Counted from the first letter of the stretch, positions 26,616 through 37,743 are shown. The stretch is DNA of 43,656 nucleotides from Gammaproteobacteria bacterium (GCA_014859545.1 JACUTZ010000004.1:1-43656); one strand, 5' to 3'. The notes: generated by a model from the letters alone, not told the origin. Numbers and translations: made by a program.

Positions 26616-27156
26616 GACTGACGATGCGAACATAGGGCAACATCCCCTGCATATTGGTACTGGACGAGTATTCATTGTGGTTAACCAGATAGGGCGCAAG
26701 GTGGTCGTTACGCACCTGCTGGCCAAGCGGATTAGGCAAACGCTCGGCTTGTGCCACTGCCTGCACCGCTGGAGCCTGGCTGGCCAGGGTCGGCACCGCG
26801 GCCGGCAGGCTCGCAGGCTGATTGAGCGCCTGCACCCCAACGATCGCAACCCCGGTCACCGAGGCCGCTACCGCCAGACCCGCCACATGACGTACCCAGT
26901 TACGGGGGAGGCGCCGGGGTGCCAGTACCACCGGCTCATTGCTCAGTGCAGCACTGACGCGCTGCTGCAATTGACTACCCAGCGCCAGCTGGCTATCTCC
27001 GTGCAAGGCCTCACGGATGGCATGGTAGTTCGCCCAGCGTCGGCGCAGCCCATCATCCCGCATCAGGCTGTCCAGACGCCGCTGCAACTCGCCGCCATGC
27101 AGTTCATCATCGGCCAGGGCCGATAACCATTCTGTGTCGTGATTTTCTGTGTTCAT
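26599..27156 (-). CDS. rseA: Anti-sigma-E factor RseA/MucA
   Basis: A 185-aa single-span inner-membrane protein. The cytoplasmic N-terminus (about 1-80) carries the sigma-binding ASD motifs, with EWLSALADDEL and WANYHAIREALHGD. One membrane helix lies at about 88-110, followed by a periplasmic region bound by RseB. Stepwise proteolysis of this protein frees sigma-E. GGGAG is placed before the ATG, 34 nt after rpoE. Confidence 0.94.
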   Translation of the reverse strand: MNTENHDTEWLSALADDELHGGELQRRLDSLMRDDGLRRRWANYHAIREALHGDSQLALGSQLQQRVSAALSNEPVVLAPRRLPRNWVRHVAGLAVAASVTGVAIVGVQALNQPASLPAAVPTLASQAPAVQAVAQAERLPNPLGQQVRNDHLAPYLVNHNEYSSSTNMQGMLPYVRIVSHGPNQ

Positions 27157-27190
27157 CTGTAGTACTCCCGGGTTTATGACTCGCCCCGTG

Positions 27191-27769
27191 TCAGGATCCC
27201 AGCAATGGTTTCAATTTTACTTCAATCGCCTCGCGGGCACGGAAGATACGCGAACGCACCGTACCGATGGGGCAATCCATGGTCTGGGCGATCTCTTCAT
27301 AACTCATCCCCTCCAGCTCTCGCAGGGTAATGGCGGTGCGCAATTCATCCGGCAAGGCCGCAATGGCGTCGTAGATGGCGATTTCGACCTTGTCCCGATG
27401 CACCAGATCCTCTGGCAGATCGGTCTCGCGCAGCTTGCTATCGCTATCAAACTGTACGGCATCGGCGGCGTCGATATCGGTGTCCGGTGGTCGCCGACTC
27501 TGGGCAACCAAGTGATTCTTGGCAGTGTTGATCGCAATCCGATACAGCCAGGTGTAAAACGCACTGTCACCACGAAAATTAGCCATGGCCCGATAGGCCT
27601 TGATAAATGTTTCCTGGGCTATATCCAGTACCTCGTCCTGATCGCGCACATAACGGGCGATCAGTTTGACGATGCGTTGCTGGTACTTGAGCACCAATAC
27701 ATCAAAGGCCTTTTTGTCACCCTGCTGGACTCGTCGGACCAGCTCCTGGTCGACGCTAAACTCGCCCAT
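27191..27769 (-). CDS. rpoE: RNA polymerase sigma-E factor (RpoE/AlgU)
   Basis: This ECF sigma factor directs the envelope-stress regulon. It is 192 aa from the chosen ATG (27767-27769; AGGAAGG about 7 nt upstream). Region 2 contains DVLVLKYQQRIVKLIARYV and DIAQETFIKAYRAM; region 4 contains LRELEGMSYEEIAQTMDCPIGTVRSRIFRAR. The 26 extra residues in the track ORF are non-coding leader. It heads rseA-rseB-rseC-mucD, so sigma factor, anti-sigma factor, sensor and protease are made together. Confidence 0.97.
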   Translation of the reverse strand: MGEFSVDQELVRRVQQGDKKAFDVLVLKYQQRIVKLIARYVRDQDEVLDIAQETFIKAYRAMANFRGDSAFYTWLYRIAINTAKNHLVAQSRRPPDTDIDAADAVQFDSDSKLRETDLPEDLVHRDKVEIAIYDAIAALPDELRTAITLRELEGMSYEEIAQTMDCPIGTVRSRIFRAREAIEVKLKPLLGS

Positions 27770-27817
27770 CCAGACCTTCCTCTTGGATTGTGGTACGAGC
27801 ATCCTGATATGTAAGGG

Positions 27818-27845
27818 TATGACAGTCCCTGGACATTGGAGTTTC
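27818..27845 (-). promoter_or_regulatory. Possible autoregulatory sigma-E promoter of rpoE
   Basis: On the minus strand GAAACT (27840-27845) is followed after 17 nt by TCATA (27818-27822). This is near the ECF-type GAACTT/TCNNA pattern and about 48 nt before the rpoE start. Autoregulation of rpoE is well known in the family. The match is imperfect, so this is tentative. The rest of the 27770-27988 gap must also hold the nadB promoter, which I could not place. Confidence 0.3.
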
Positions 27846-27988
27846 ACTCGGTATAAGAAATTTTTTCAGTCGGCAGGTATTCTATGATAGAAAGGAGCTG
27901 TGCGGGGAGAAACTTGCCCCTGCGCATCATACAGGCAGCCCTGTCATGCCCTCAACCTCAAACAAATACAAATGGTTAGCCTCCTCCC

Positions 27989-29593
<1,605 letters not shown>

Positions 29594-29594
29594 C

Positions 29595-30053
29595 TCAGGC
29601 TTGGCGGTTGCCCTGCGGTTTTTCCTCGGCATAACGCAGGCGCAGACCAAGACGTCGGTAGTCATCCCGACCCAGCATGCCCGGGGTCAGGATCACCGCA
29701 AAACGACCACGCCAGCCCCCACCCACAGGACGAAAACGCAGTATCGTCCAGTGCGTCGCCAGCAGGTGCTCCCGGTCCAGTTCCAGCAACACCGGTCCTG
29801 GCTCCAGCCACCACTGCCCGCCCTCATCCCAATGCAATGCCAGCCTGGGCCCACCCAGCTCACCGCGCCGCGTCCAGACACGCCACAGCGGCCAAAGCAG
29901 GCCCAGCACAGCAAATAGACGCAGCCACCAAGGCCAGGGAAGCAGGATCAGGGAAAAGATCGCCAGCGCCGCCATGCCCAGATACAGGGCTTGCAGCAGG
30001 GGGATGGCGCGGCACTCAAGGTGCAGCGCTGGCGCGTATGCGTGTGATGACAT
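29595..30053 (-). CDS. YgfX/CptA-like membrane protein
   Basis: A 152-aa protein with two hydrophobic segments near the N-terminus (about 21-42 and 45-57) and a soluble C-terminal domain ending in GMLGRDDYRRLGLRLRY, typical of the YgfX family. It overlaps sdhE by 38 nt, the conserved sdhE-ygfX (cptB-cptA) pair. YgfX has been described as a toxin-like inhibitor of cytoskeletal proteins, a view later weakened for its partner, so the role is uncertain. The ATG at 30051-30053 is preferred over the TTG two codons earlier. Confidence 0.82.
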   Translation of the reverse strand: MSSHAYAPALHLECRAIPLLQALYLGMAALAIFSLILLPWPWWLRLFAVLGLLWPLWRVWTRRGELGGPRLALHWDEGGQWWLEPGPVLLELDREHLLATHWTILRFRPVGGGWRGRFAVILTPGMLGRDDYRRLGLRLRYAEEKPQGNRQA

Positions 30054-30258
30054 CGGCAAACTCCGTTTCGCTGGCGTCCTGTTGCTGGATCAGATAATCA
30101 AACAGGCTTTGGTCCGGCAAGGCCAGCAGACGTTCAAAGCACTGCTGCTGTTCCCTGCCAAGCCGGTCATAGGCCTGTTCCAGAAAGCCCTGCAAGAGCA
30201 GATCCAGTTCCAGCATGCCGCGACGGCAACGCCAGGCAAGACGAGCCTTGTCGGTCAT
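30016..30258 (-). CDS. sdhE: FAD assembly factor SdhE
   Basis: SdhE helps attach FAD covalently to the flavoprotein subunit SdhA. The 80-aa protein carries the family motif CRRGMLELDLLL (normally RRGMxELD) at about 11-22 and is the usual size. It lies 4 nt behind sdhB, which fits its role. Placement in the sdh operon itself, instead of elsewhere as in E. coli, supports the functional link. Confidence 0.94.
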   Translation of the reverse strand: MTDKARLAWRCRRGMLELDLLLQGFLEQAYDRLGREQQQCFERLLALPDQSLFDYLIQQQDASETEFADVITRIRASAAP

Positions 30259-30262
30259 CGCC

Positions 30263-30961
30263 CTAGACCTGCCTGGCCAGCATCAGCTGCTTGATCAGGC
30301 CGATCGCCCGGGTCGGGTTCAGGCCCTTGGGGCAGACATTACTGCAATTCATGATGCTATGGCAGCGAAACAATTTGTAGGGGCCATCCAGGGCCTCGAG
30401 GCGGCTGGCGGTGTCCTGATCACGACTGTCGGCCAGAAAGCGCCAGGCCTGCAGTAATGCCGCCGGGCCACGGAATTTCTCCGGATTCCACCAAAAGGAC
30501 GGACAGGCGGTGGAACAGGCACCACAAAGAATGCACTCGTACAGTCCGTCCAGGCGCGCCCGCTCGGCCGGGGACTGACGGTATTCCACCTCGGGCACCG
30601 GCTCGTGCACCGTCAGCCAGGGCTTGACCGCCTTGTAGTGATGGTAGAACTGGCTCATGTCGACGATCAAATCGCGGATCACCGGCATGCCGGGCAGCGG
30701 GCGGACCTCGACCGGCTGCTTCAGCTCGGCCAGCGGGGTGATGCAGGCCAGGCCATTTCGACCATTGATATTCAGTGCATCGGAACCACATACCCCCTCG
30801 CCACAGGAGTGGCGAAAACTCAGCGATTCATCCTGTTCGGCCTTGATGCGCAGCAAGGCCTCACGCAGCATCATCCCCGGCTGGATCCCCTCCAGCACGA
30901 AGCTCTGCATCGAGGGCTTGGCCATGCCCTCGGGGTCGTAGCGGTAGATGCGAAATTCCAT
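30263..30961 (-). CDS. sdhB: Succinate dehydrogenase iron-sulfur subunit
   Basis: A 232-aa subunit that passes electrons from SdhA to quinone through three clusters. Ligands are visible: SCGEGVCGSDALNI...C for [2Fe-2S]; CILCGACSTACP for [4Fe-4S]; CHSIMNCSNVCPKGLNP for [3Fe-4S] and the last ligand. Length matches the family. It follows sdhA by 2 nt. Confidence 0.97.
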   Translation of the reverse strand: MEFRIYRYDPEGMAKPSMQSFVLEGIQPGMMLREALLRIKAEQDESLSFRHSCGEGVCGSDALNINGRNGLACITPLAELKQPVEVRPLPGMPVIRDLIVDMSQFYHHYKAVKPWLTVHEPVPEVEYRQSPAERARLDGLYECILCGACSTACPSFWWNPEKFRGPAALLQAWRFLADSRDQDTASRLEALDGPYKLFRCHSIMNCSNVCPKGLNPTRAIGLIKQLMLARQV

Positions 30962-30963
30962 GG

Positions 30964-32724
30964 CTAGTAGACCCGTGGCTTGGGTGGAAAGGACGCCACG
31001 CTCAATGGCTTCATCCGCACTGGTTTAAAATCCATGCGCTCGCCCTCCAGATAGAACAGGGAATGCTTGAGCCAATGCACATCATCCCGCTCGGGGTAAT
31101 CGATGCGGGAATGGGCGCCACGGCTTTCCTGACGGGCCAGTGCCGAATTGACCGTGGCCAGGCCGAGATCGACCAGATTCTCCAATTCCATCGCCTCGAT
31201 GCGGGCGGTATTGAAGATCTTGCCATGATCGCGCAGACGCACCCCCGCCAGCCTGGCCTTGATCGCGCGCACCTTTTCCAGGCCCTCGCCAAGCACCGCC
31301 GCGCTGCGAAACACCCCGCAATACTCCTGCATGGTTTGCTGCAACTCGGCGCGCAGCGCGGCCACGCTTTCCCCCTCACCACGCTGATCCCAGCGCTGCA
31401 AATGGGCCATAGCCTGGGCCAGGCTGGCCTCATCCAATGGCCGATGAAAGCGGTTTTCCTTCAAGTAGTCGATGATCTGCTGGCCGGCGGCACGCCCAAA
31501 CACCACGATGTCCAGTAGCGAGTTGCCACCGAGACGATTGGCCCCGTGTACCGAAACGCAGGCACATTCGCCCACCGCGTACAGACCGGGAATCGCCTCC
31601 TCGCCCTGCCCCACCGGCACCACCACCTGACCGTGACGATTGGTGGGAATACCGCCCATGGTGTAGTGGGCGGTGGGATAGACCGGGATCGGGGCGCTGG
31701 TCGGATCGATACCGAGGAAGGTGATCGCCATTTGGCGGATCCCCGGCAGACGGCTGGCGATCAACGCCTCGGGCAGATGATCCAGCTTGAGTAACACATG
31801 GTCCTTGTGCGTACCGCAGCCACGCCCCTGCTTGACTTCGGTATAAATGGCCCGGCTGACCACATCACGGCTGGCCAGGTCTTTGGCATGGGGGGCATAG
31901 CGTTCCATGAAGCGCTCACCCTCGCTGTTGAGCAGATAGCCGCCCTCACCGCGCGCCCCCTCGCTGATCAGCATGCCCTTGCCGGCGATGCCGGTGGGAT
32001 GGAACTGGAAGAACTCCATGTCCTGCAGCGGGATCCCCGCGCGCAGCGCCATCGCCAGACCATCGCCGGTGTTGATGTGGGCATTGGTATTGGTACGAAA
32101 CAACTGCCCGGCGCCGCCGGTGGCCAGCAGGGTGGTCTTGGCCTCGATCAGCATCGGCTCGCCGGATTCGATATCCAGCACCAGAGCACCGAGGATCACC
32201 CCCTGCGCATCACGGATCAGATCGATGGCAAAGTATTCGTCGAAGAAATGGCTGCGGGCGCGGATATTCTGTTGATAGAGGGTATGCAGGATCGCATGAC
32301 CGGTGCGATCCGCCGCCGCACAGGTGCGTGCCGCCTGGGCACCACCGAAGTCCTGGCTCTGCCCGCCAAAGGGACGCTGGTAGATCCGCCCGTCATCAAG
32401 ACGGGAAAACGGCACCCCGGCATGTTCCAGCTCATAGACCAGATGGGCGGCGGAGCGACACATGTATTCGATCGCGTCCTGATCACCCAGATAATCGCTG
32501 CCCTTGATGGTGTCATACATATGCCAGTGCCAGTTGTCCGGCAAAACATTGGCCAGGGCAGCATTGATCCCACCCTGGGCCGCCACAGTATGGGAACGGG
32601 TAGGAAACACCTTGGAGACCACCGCCACGGTGGCCTCGGCCTCAGCCAGCGACAGGGCGGCACGCAGCCCGGCACCGCCAGCACCGATCACGAGGGTGTC
32701 AAAACGACGTCTTGCCAGGCTCAT
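30964..32724 (-). CDS. sdhA: Succinate dehydrogenase flavoprotein subunit
   Basis: This 586-aa catalytic subunit oxidises succinate to fumarate in the TCA cycle. It has the FAD motif [13 protein letters not shown] (12-24), the covalent FAD histidine in [12 protein letters not shown] (His45), [21 protein letters not shown], and the catalytic Arg region near [13 protein letters not shown]. The ATG at 32722-32724 overlaps the sdhD stop; the track ORF adds six spurious residues. Confidence 0.97.
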   Translation of the reverse strand: MSLARRRFDTLVIGAGGAGLRAALSLAEAEATVAVVSKVFPTRSHTVAAQGGINAALANVLPDNWHWHMYDTIKGSDYLGDQDAIEYMCRSAAHLVYELEHAGVPFSRLDDGRIYQRPFGGQSQDFGGAQAARTCAAADRTGHAILHTLYQQNIRARSHFFDEYFAIDLIRDAQGVILGALVLDIESGEPMLIEAKTTLLATGGAGQLFRTNTNAHINTGDGLAMALRAGIPLQDMEFFQFHPTGIAGKGMLISEGARGEGGYLLNSEGERFMERYAPHAKDLASRDVVSRAIYTEVKQGRGCGTHKDHVLLKLDHLPEALIASRLPGIRQMAITFLGIDPTSAPIPVYPTAHYTMGGIPTNRHGQVVVPVGQGEEAIPGLYAVGECACVSVHGANRLGGNSLLDIVVFGRAAGQQIIDYLKENRFHRPLDEASLAQAMAHLQRWDQRGEGESVAALRAELQQTMQEYCGVFRSAAVLGEGLEKVRAIKARLAGVRLRDHGKIFNTARIEAMELENLVDLGLATVNSALARQESRGAHSRIDYPERDDVHWLKHSLFYLEGERMDFKPVRMKPLSVASFPPKPRVY

Positions 32725-33074
32725 GCCAAAACTCCTGTCCAAACGCCTGTCAGAATCCGCAATGCCCAGACCCCCATCGCCAGCAGACTGGCTCCAAGCA
32801 GACTCAGCATCGCCAGGCGCAGACCGGGACGATAGCCCAGATAATCCAGCAGGATATTACGCATCCCCACCCAGGCATGCAGCAACAGCGCCAGGACAAA
32901 CATGCCCACCGCGATACTCACTGGCAGGCTGGCAAACAGGGCATGCCAGGCAGCATAGTCATTGGGGCGCGCCAGCCACCACCACAGCAGGGCCAGCAGT
33001 ACAAACAGCGCCAGATAGACCGCGCTCAGTCGCTGCACCAACCAGGCTGGCAGACCGGACAGATGCTGATTCAC
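32721..33074 (-). CDS. sdhD: Succinate dehydrogenase membrane anchor subunit SdhD
   Basis: A 117-aa anchor with three membrane helices. [19 protein letters not shown] contains the haem-ligand His and the conserved DY segment of SdhD. The track ORF of 202 aa is over-extended through sdhC in another frame. The GTG at 33072-33074, overlapping the sdhC stop as GTGA, is the likely start. Confidence 0.92.
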   Translation of the reverse strand: MNQHLSGLPAWLVQRLSAVYLALFVLLALLWWWLARPNDYAAWHALFASLPVSIAVGMFVLALLLHAWVGMRNILLDYLGYRPGLRLAMLSLLGASLLAMGVWALRILTGVWTGVLA

Positions 33075-33448
33075 AGATAGACCCCCAGCAGCAATAGCAA
33101 CACACACGGCGACAGCCACATCAACGCCGTGGCGCTGGCCCTGGCCTGCCTCAGGCCCACTCCAATATCCATATCCAGCAGCAGGATCCGCAGGCCGGCC
33201 AGCAGATGATGCAACAACCACCAGCTCAACAGGGCCAGCAACAGGCGCAGCGGCCAGGCCGCCAGGTATTCCTGTACCTGGGCATAGCCTTCGGCATCGC
33301 GCAGCGAGTGTTGCCACAACCACAACCACAGCGGCAGCGAGAGATAAAACAGCACGCCGCTGATCCGATGACTGATCGAGAGCAGACCAGTGATCGGTAA
33401 ATGGATGCGATAAAGACTCAGAAAGCGTGGACGTGGACGGCCTTGCAT
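33071..33448 (-). CDS. sdhC: Succinate dehydrogenase cytochrome b556 subunit SdhC
   Basis: A 125-aa anchor with three membrane helices. The N-terminal RPRFLSLYRIHLPITGLLSISHRISG matches the SdhC signature, and LLHHLLAGLRILLLD holds the haem-ligand His. I chose the ATG at 33446-33448 by comparison with family N-termini; two earlier ATGs (33472, 33481) are possible. It heads sdhCDAB-sdhE-ygfX and is divergent from ygfZ, so the promoter should lie in 33449-33540. Confidence 0.92.
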   Translation of the reverse strand: MQGRPRPRFLSLYRIHLPITGLLSISHRISGVLFYLSLPLWLWLWQHSLRDAEGYAQVQEYLAAWPLRLLLALLSWWLLHHLLAGLRILLLDMDIGVGLRQARASATALMWLSPCVLLLLLGVYL

Positions 33449-33540
33449 TGAATTATCAAACCCTAACCCCATGATTGGCACAGTATTACCATATTGGCAG
33501 TTTATCCGCTATTATTCCCGACACGCACAGGGGAGCACCG

Positions 33541-34581
33541 ATGAATCAGGCATGGCATACCTTTCTTACGCAGCATGGCGCACATTTTGACGGGGATCGA
33601 GTGTGTGATTTCGGTCAGCCCGATGCAGAGCAACAGGCCGCCCTGCAAACCGACATCCTCTGCGACCTGAATCATCTGAGCCTGATCCGCGCCAGTGGCG
33701 AAGAGCTGCGCGACTTCCTGCAGGGCCAGCTCAGCAATGATATCCGCCAGGTCAGCGACAGCCATCACCAACTCAGTACTTATTGCAGCCCCAAGGGACG
33801 CATTCTGGCGCTATTCCGCATCTTCGCCCGTGACGATGCCTGTTACTTGCGTCTCCCCAGCAGCATGCAGGAAGCCACCCTCAAACGCCTGCGTATGTTT
33901 GTGCTGCGCAGCAAGGTCGTACTGGAGCCAGAGCTAAATCTGCTCGGCATCGGCCTGTCCGGTCCCCATAGCGAAACCCTGCTGCGCGCACAGCTGGGCA
34001 CCCTACCCGCCGAGGCAGACGAGGCCGTCCAGGTAAACGGCCTGACAGTATTACGTGTTGCCGGCCCCCATCCTCGCTTCGAGATCTACGGCGAGCCCGA
34101 GGCGATTCAAGGCCTCTGGCAATCACTCAGCTCAGACACTCGCCCGGTTGGGCCCAGCGCATGGGATCTTCTCGATATCCATGCCGGTTTGCCCAGCGTA
34201 CTACCCGGTACCAATGAGGCCTTCGTCCCACAGATGCTGAATCTGCAGCTGATCAATGGCGTCAATTTCAAAAAGGGCTGCTACACCGGTCAGGAAGTGG
34301 TGGCCCGCATGCACTATCTGGGCAAACTCAAGCGACGCATGTATCTGGCCAAAACCAGTCTGAATGAACTACCACAACCTGGCGACGAGCTGAGCTCACC
34401 CCAAAGCGCCAGCAGTCAGGGGGCCGGCAAGGTGGTACTGGCGGCACCACGCGGGGATGGCAGTTATTCTCTACTGGTCGTCGCCGAGACAAGTGTGGCA
34501 GAATCAGGACAACTGTTTTTGGAAAGGGCCGGTCAGCATCCTATCGAGCGACTGCCAATGCCCTATGCACTTGAATCTTGA
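33541..34581 (+). CDS. ygfZ: Folate-binding Fe-S cluster protein YgfZ
   Basis: YgfZ uses tetrahydrofolate and supports assembly or repair of certain Fe-S enzymes. The 346-aa protein is related to the GcvT fold and has the family motif KKGCYTGQEVVAR. The track ORF begins 22 codons early; the ATG at 33541 follows AGGGGAG. It is divergent from the SDH operon, an Fe-S enzyme, which suits its role. Confidence 0.94.
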   Translation: MNQAWHTFLTQHGAHFDGDRVCDFGQPDAEQQAALQTDILCDLNHLSLIRASGEELRDFLQGQLSNDIRQVSDSHHQLSTYCSPKGRILALFRIFARDDACYLRLPSSMQEATLKRLRMFVLRSKVVLEPELNLLGIGLSGPHSETLLRAQLGTLPAEADEAVQVNGLTVLRVAGPHPRFEIYGEPEAIQGLWQSLSSDTRPVGPSAWDLLDIHAGLPSVLPGTNEAFVPQMLNLQLINGVNFKKGCYTGQEVVARMHYLGKLKRRMYLAKTSLNELPQPGDELSSPQSASSQGAGKVVLAAPRGDGSYSLLVVAETSVAESGQLFLERAGQHPIERLPMPYALES

Positions 34582-34615
34582 ATAACGTCCCACTGAATAA
34601 TAAGGATCCCTTCAC

Positions 34616-35461
34616 ATGTCGATGGATATCGCCAAGGAGTTTCTGCAGGAACTTCTCAAGGAACTGGACAACAAAACCCTGGTTCTGCCCACCCTGCCGG
34701 AAGTGGCACTTCGCGTCCGTGATGCGGTCGATGATGAGGATGCCTCCATTAATGACATCAGCAAGGTCATTGCGACCGACGCAGCCCTCGGCGCGCGTCT
34801 GATCCAGGTCGCCAACAGCCCCTTGATGCGCGCCAGCCAGGAGATCGAATCCCTGGACATGGCGGTCAATCGTCTGGGCCTCAAGCTGGTGCGGGACATG
34901 GTGATCAGCATGGTGATGGAACAGATGTTCCAGGCCACCTCGGAGCTCACCGACAAGAAGCTGCGCGAGATCTGGGAGCACTCCACCCTGGTTGCAGCGA
35001 TCAGCCATACCCTCGCCGCCCAATTCACCAAACTCTCACCACAGCAAGCCCTGCTCGCCGGCCTGGTACACGACATCGGTGCGCTGCCAATTTTGACCAG
35101 GGCCGAAGATTATCCCCAATTACTGGAAAACGAGACTGCCCTGGATCGCATCATCGAGAAGCTGCATAGCAAGATCGGCTATGCCATCCTCAAGGCCTGG
35201 AACTTCCCGGCTGAATTGGTCAAGGTACCACTGGAGCACGAAAATCTTCAGCGTGATTCCGAGCAGGTCGACTACGTGGATATCGTCACCGTGGCCAACC
35301 TGCAAAGCTACATGGGGACCGATCACCCCATGGCCAAACTCGATTGGAGCAAGGTACCGGCCTTTGCCAAGCTGGGGCTCAACCCCGAGATCAATGTGGT
35401 CGAAATGGAAGAAACCGCCGAGGACATCAAGGAAGCACAGCGCCTGCTCAGCGGTCACTAA
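34616..35461 (+). CDS. HDOD-domain signalling protein
   Basis: A 281-aa cytoplasmic protein consisting mainly of one HDOD domain (about 15-215), with LPTLPEVALRVRDAV and LLAGLVHDIGALPI. HDOD proteins are relatives of HD-GYP phosphodiesterases that usually lack that activity and act as regulatory scaffolds, often in motility or c-di-GMP signalling. No output domain is fused. AAGGA precedes the ATG by about 9 nt. It follows ygfZ by 34 nt and may be co-transcribed with it. It is followed by a strong terminator. Confidence 0.92.
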   Translation: MSMDIAKEFLQELLKELDNKTLVLPTLPEVALRVRDAVDDEDASINDISKVIATDAALGARLIQVANSPLMRASQEIESLDMAVNRLGLKLVRDMVISMVMEQMFQATSELTDKKLREIWEHSTLVAAISHTLAAQFTKLSPQQALLAGLVHDIGALPILTRAEDYPQLLENETALDRIIEKLHSKIGYAILKAWNFPAELVKVPLEHENLQRDSEQVDYVDIVTVANLQSYMGTDHPMAKLDWSKVPAFAKLGLNPEINVVEMEETAEDIKEAQRLLSGH

Positions 35462-35476
35462 TGCAAAACACGCCCC

Positions 35477-35504
35477 AAAAAAAGCCCGCATCGCGGGCTT
35501 TTTT
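35477..35504. terminator. Intrinsic terminator after the HDOD gene
   Basis: GCCCGC (35484-35489), loop ATC, GCGGGC (35493-35498) are flanked by an A-run and a six-T run. The symmetric A/T flanks mean it could work in both directions. It ends the ygfZ-HDOD unit. Confidence 0.9.
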
Positions 35505-35551
35505 ATGGTTTTTCGCAGATTAGCTGGATAATCAAGCCTGAAATAGTAATT

Positions 35552-36080
35552 GTGTCGCTATCGCGACGGTTATTGGATGCGGGGGGCTACCGCGCACGCA
35601 GCTCACTTTCTCTTGCGCGGCCAAGAGAAAGTAAGCAAAGAGAAGGCCGCCCGGGACTCGCCGCTATCGCGGTGCCCTGCGCTTCTCGCCATTTCAGGCG
35701 TTCGGGAAACTCGCGAGGCAAACAGCCGCCTCGCTCAAACAACCCTCACTTGACCCTGAAATGTCTGCGATGCTCGGCGTCGTCCAACGGGATGGGCCCG
35801 CTCCGATGCAGTCCAACGAAGGGACATGCCCGTGGATTCCCGCCGAGTAGCGCAGTGGAAGAAGGAACAGCCCGCAGGGTGGCGCGCAGGACGCGCGACA
35901 CTTTGCAGTCAGGCCAGGGACGGCCTGTCTGCAAAGCCCGACTGGAGCGAGCAACGCAGGGTACCCGTTAGGGCGGGAATGTCGGGAGCGTTTCTTTGGG
36001 TACTTTCTTGTCGTCACAAGAAAGTGCCTCGCCCGCGGGGGCGAAATCCCCGCATTCCATCCACGTCGCGATAGCGACAC
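35552..36080. mobile_element. 529-bp hairpin-chain element with perfect 16-bp inverted ends
   Basis: The gap between the HDOD terminator and lysS is filled by one element. Its ends are GTGTCGCTATCGCGAC (35552-35567) and its exact reverse complement (36065-36080). Each arm of roughly 100 bp is an imperfect inverted copy of the other and contains a perfect hairpin: ACTTTCTCTTG/CAAGAGAAAGT (35605-35632) and ACTTTCTTGT/ACAAGAAAGT (36002-36025). A third CGCTATCGCG palindrome lies at 35661-35672. The interior holds a 14-bp stem with one mismatch pair (35901-35936). No transposase is present. From memory, similar hairpin-rich repeats occur in other gammaproteobacteria. The two ORFs in it are probably spurious. 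Confidence 0.75.
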
Positions 36081-36147
36081 CATACCATAGGTAGAACAAT
36101 TTCCCTGTAAAGTGCGATGAAACTTTTTTGTTGCGTGACGTACTGAC

Positions 36148-37659
36148 TCAGCCAGCAGGCCGCATGTGCGGGAACAACAACACATCACGGATCGATGGTG
36201 AATCGGTAAACAGCATCACCAGGCGATCGATACCGATCCCCTCCCCTGCAGTCGGCGGCATACCATGTTCCAGGGCCACGATGTAGTCTGCATCAAAATG
36301 CATCGCCTCCTCATCACCCGCATCCTTCTCCGCCACTTGGCGACGAAATCGTTCGGCCTGGTCTTCCGGATCGTTCAACTCGGAGAAACCATTGGCGATC
36401 TCACGTCCTCCGACGAAAAACTCAAAACGATCGGTCACGAAGGGATCACTGTCACTGGGACGTGCCAGCGGTGAGACCTCGGTCGGATAGGCGGTGATAA
36501 AGGTCGGCTCCTTGAGACGATGTTCAACGGTCTTTTCGAAGATCTCGATCTGAACCTTGCCCAGACCATAGCTGTCCTTGAGCGCAATGCCGAGACTCGT
36601 TGCCAGCTCGCGTGCCGCCTCCAGAGATTCCAGCTGCTGTGGCTTCAGTTCGGGATTGAAATGCAGGATCGAATCCTTCACTGTCAGCCGTGCGAAGGGC
36701 TCGCCAAAGTGATAGGTCTCGCCCTGATACTGAATCGTTGTTGTACCAAGCACCTCTTTGGCGACATGACGCAACATTGCTTCAGTGAGATCCATCAGAT
36801 CGTGGTAATCCGCGTAGGCCTGGTAGAATTCGATCATGGTGAATTCCGGGTTATGCCGGGTGGATAGCCCTTCATTGCGGAAATTGCGATTAATCTCAAA
36901 CACCCGTTCAAAACCGCCCACCACCAGACGCTTGAGATAAAGCTCAGGCGCGATACGCAGATACAGTTCCATGTCCAGGGCATTGTGATAGGTGGTAAAC
37001 GGCTTGGCGGTGGCACCACCAGGGATCGCCTGCATCATCGGTGTTTCCACTTCCAGGAAATCCCGTGCACAGAGAAAATCCCTTATCGATTGCACGACGC
37101 GGGTACGCACCTTAAAGGTTTCACGCGTCAGATCATTGATAATCAAATCCAGATAGCGCTGGCGATAGCGCGTTTCCTGATCACTCAGGCCATGCCATTT
37201 TTCCGGTAATGGACGCAGTGATTTGGTGAGCAAACGTATGCTGTCGACCTTGATCGACAGCTCACCGGTCTTGGTGCGGAACAACACCCCCTCAGCGCCG
37301 AGGATGTCACCAACATCCCAACGCTTGAACTGTTCGTTGTAGACATTCTCGGCCAGGCCGTCGCGCTGTACGAACAATTGAATCGTGCCGGACATATCCT
37401 TGAGGCTGGCAAACGAGGCCTTGCCCATGATGCGCTTGCTCATCATGCGCCCCGCCACACTGACACGTATTGGGGAGGACTCCAGCTCTTCGGCTGGGGT
37501 TTCAGCGTATTTGGCATGCAGCTCACCGGCAACCACGTTACGGCGAAAATCATTCGGAAAGGCCAGACCCTGCTCGCGGATCAGATTGAGTTTCTGCCGG
37601 CGCTCCTGGATCAGTTTGTTCTCATCCAGCGGGGTGTTTTGCTGCTGTTCATCACTCAT
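36148..37659 (-). CDS. lysS: Lysyl-tRNA synthetase, class II
   Basis: A 503-aa enzyme that charges tRNA-Lys. It has an N-terminal OB-fold anticodon domain (about 60-150), class II motif 2 ([19 protein letters not shown]) and motif 3 ([19 protein letters not shown]). The ATG is at 37657-37659; the track's first residue is a TTG one codon earlier. It follows prfB, as in E. coli, with a 114-bp gap that contains a decayed repeat unit. Confidence 0.97.
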   Translation of the reverse strand: MSDEQQQNTPLDENKLIQERRQKLNLIREQGLAFPNDFRRNVVAGELHAKYAETPAEELESSPIRVSVAGRMMSKRIMGKASFASLKDMSGTIQLFVQRDGLAENVYNEQFKRWDVGDILGAEGVLFRTKTGELSIKVDSIRLLTKSLRPLPEKWHGLSDQETRYRQRYLDLIINDLTRETFKVRTRVVQSIRDFLCARDFLEVETPMMQAIPGGATAKPFTTYHNALDMELYLRIAPELYLKRLVVGGFERVFEINRNFRNEGLSTRHNPEFTMIEFYQAYADYHDLMDLTEAMLRHVAKEVLGTTTIQYQGETYHFGEPFARLTVKDSILHFNPELKPQQLESLEAARELATSLGIALKDSYGLGKVQIEIFEKTVEHRLKEPTFITAYPTEVSPLARPSDSDPFVTDRFEFFVGGREIANGFSELNDPEDQAERFRRQVAEKDAGDEEAMHFDADYIVALEHGMPPTAGEGIGIDRLVMLFTDSPSIRDVLLFPHMRPAG

Positions 37660-37743
37660 CAAATCTTACCTGTATTGTGTTATTCATAGCCGGAGAGAGC
37701 TGGCTAATATGAGCAACATAGTTTGCTTCGAAACGAGCATGAA

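Noticed and set aside
35552-36188. ORFs of 139 aa (plus, 35552-35971) and 164 aa (minus, 35694-36188) in the lysS-HDOD gap
   Set aside because: Both run through the inverted ends and hairpins of the 529-bp element; the minus ORF also runs into lysS. Composition (Arg/Ser/Cys-rich) is that of translated repeat DNA, and no ribosome-binding site or domain is seen.
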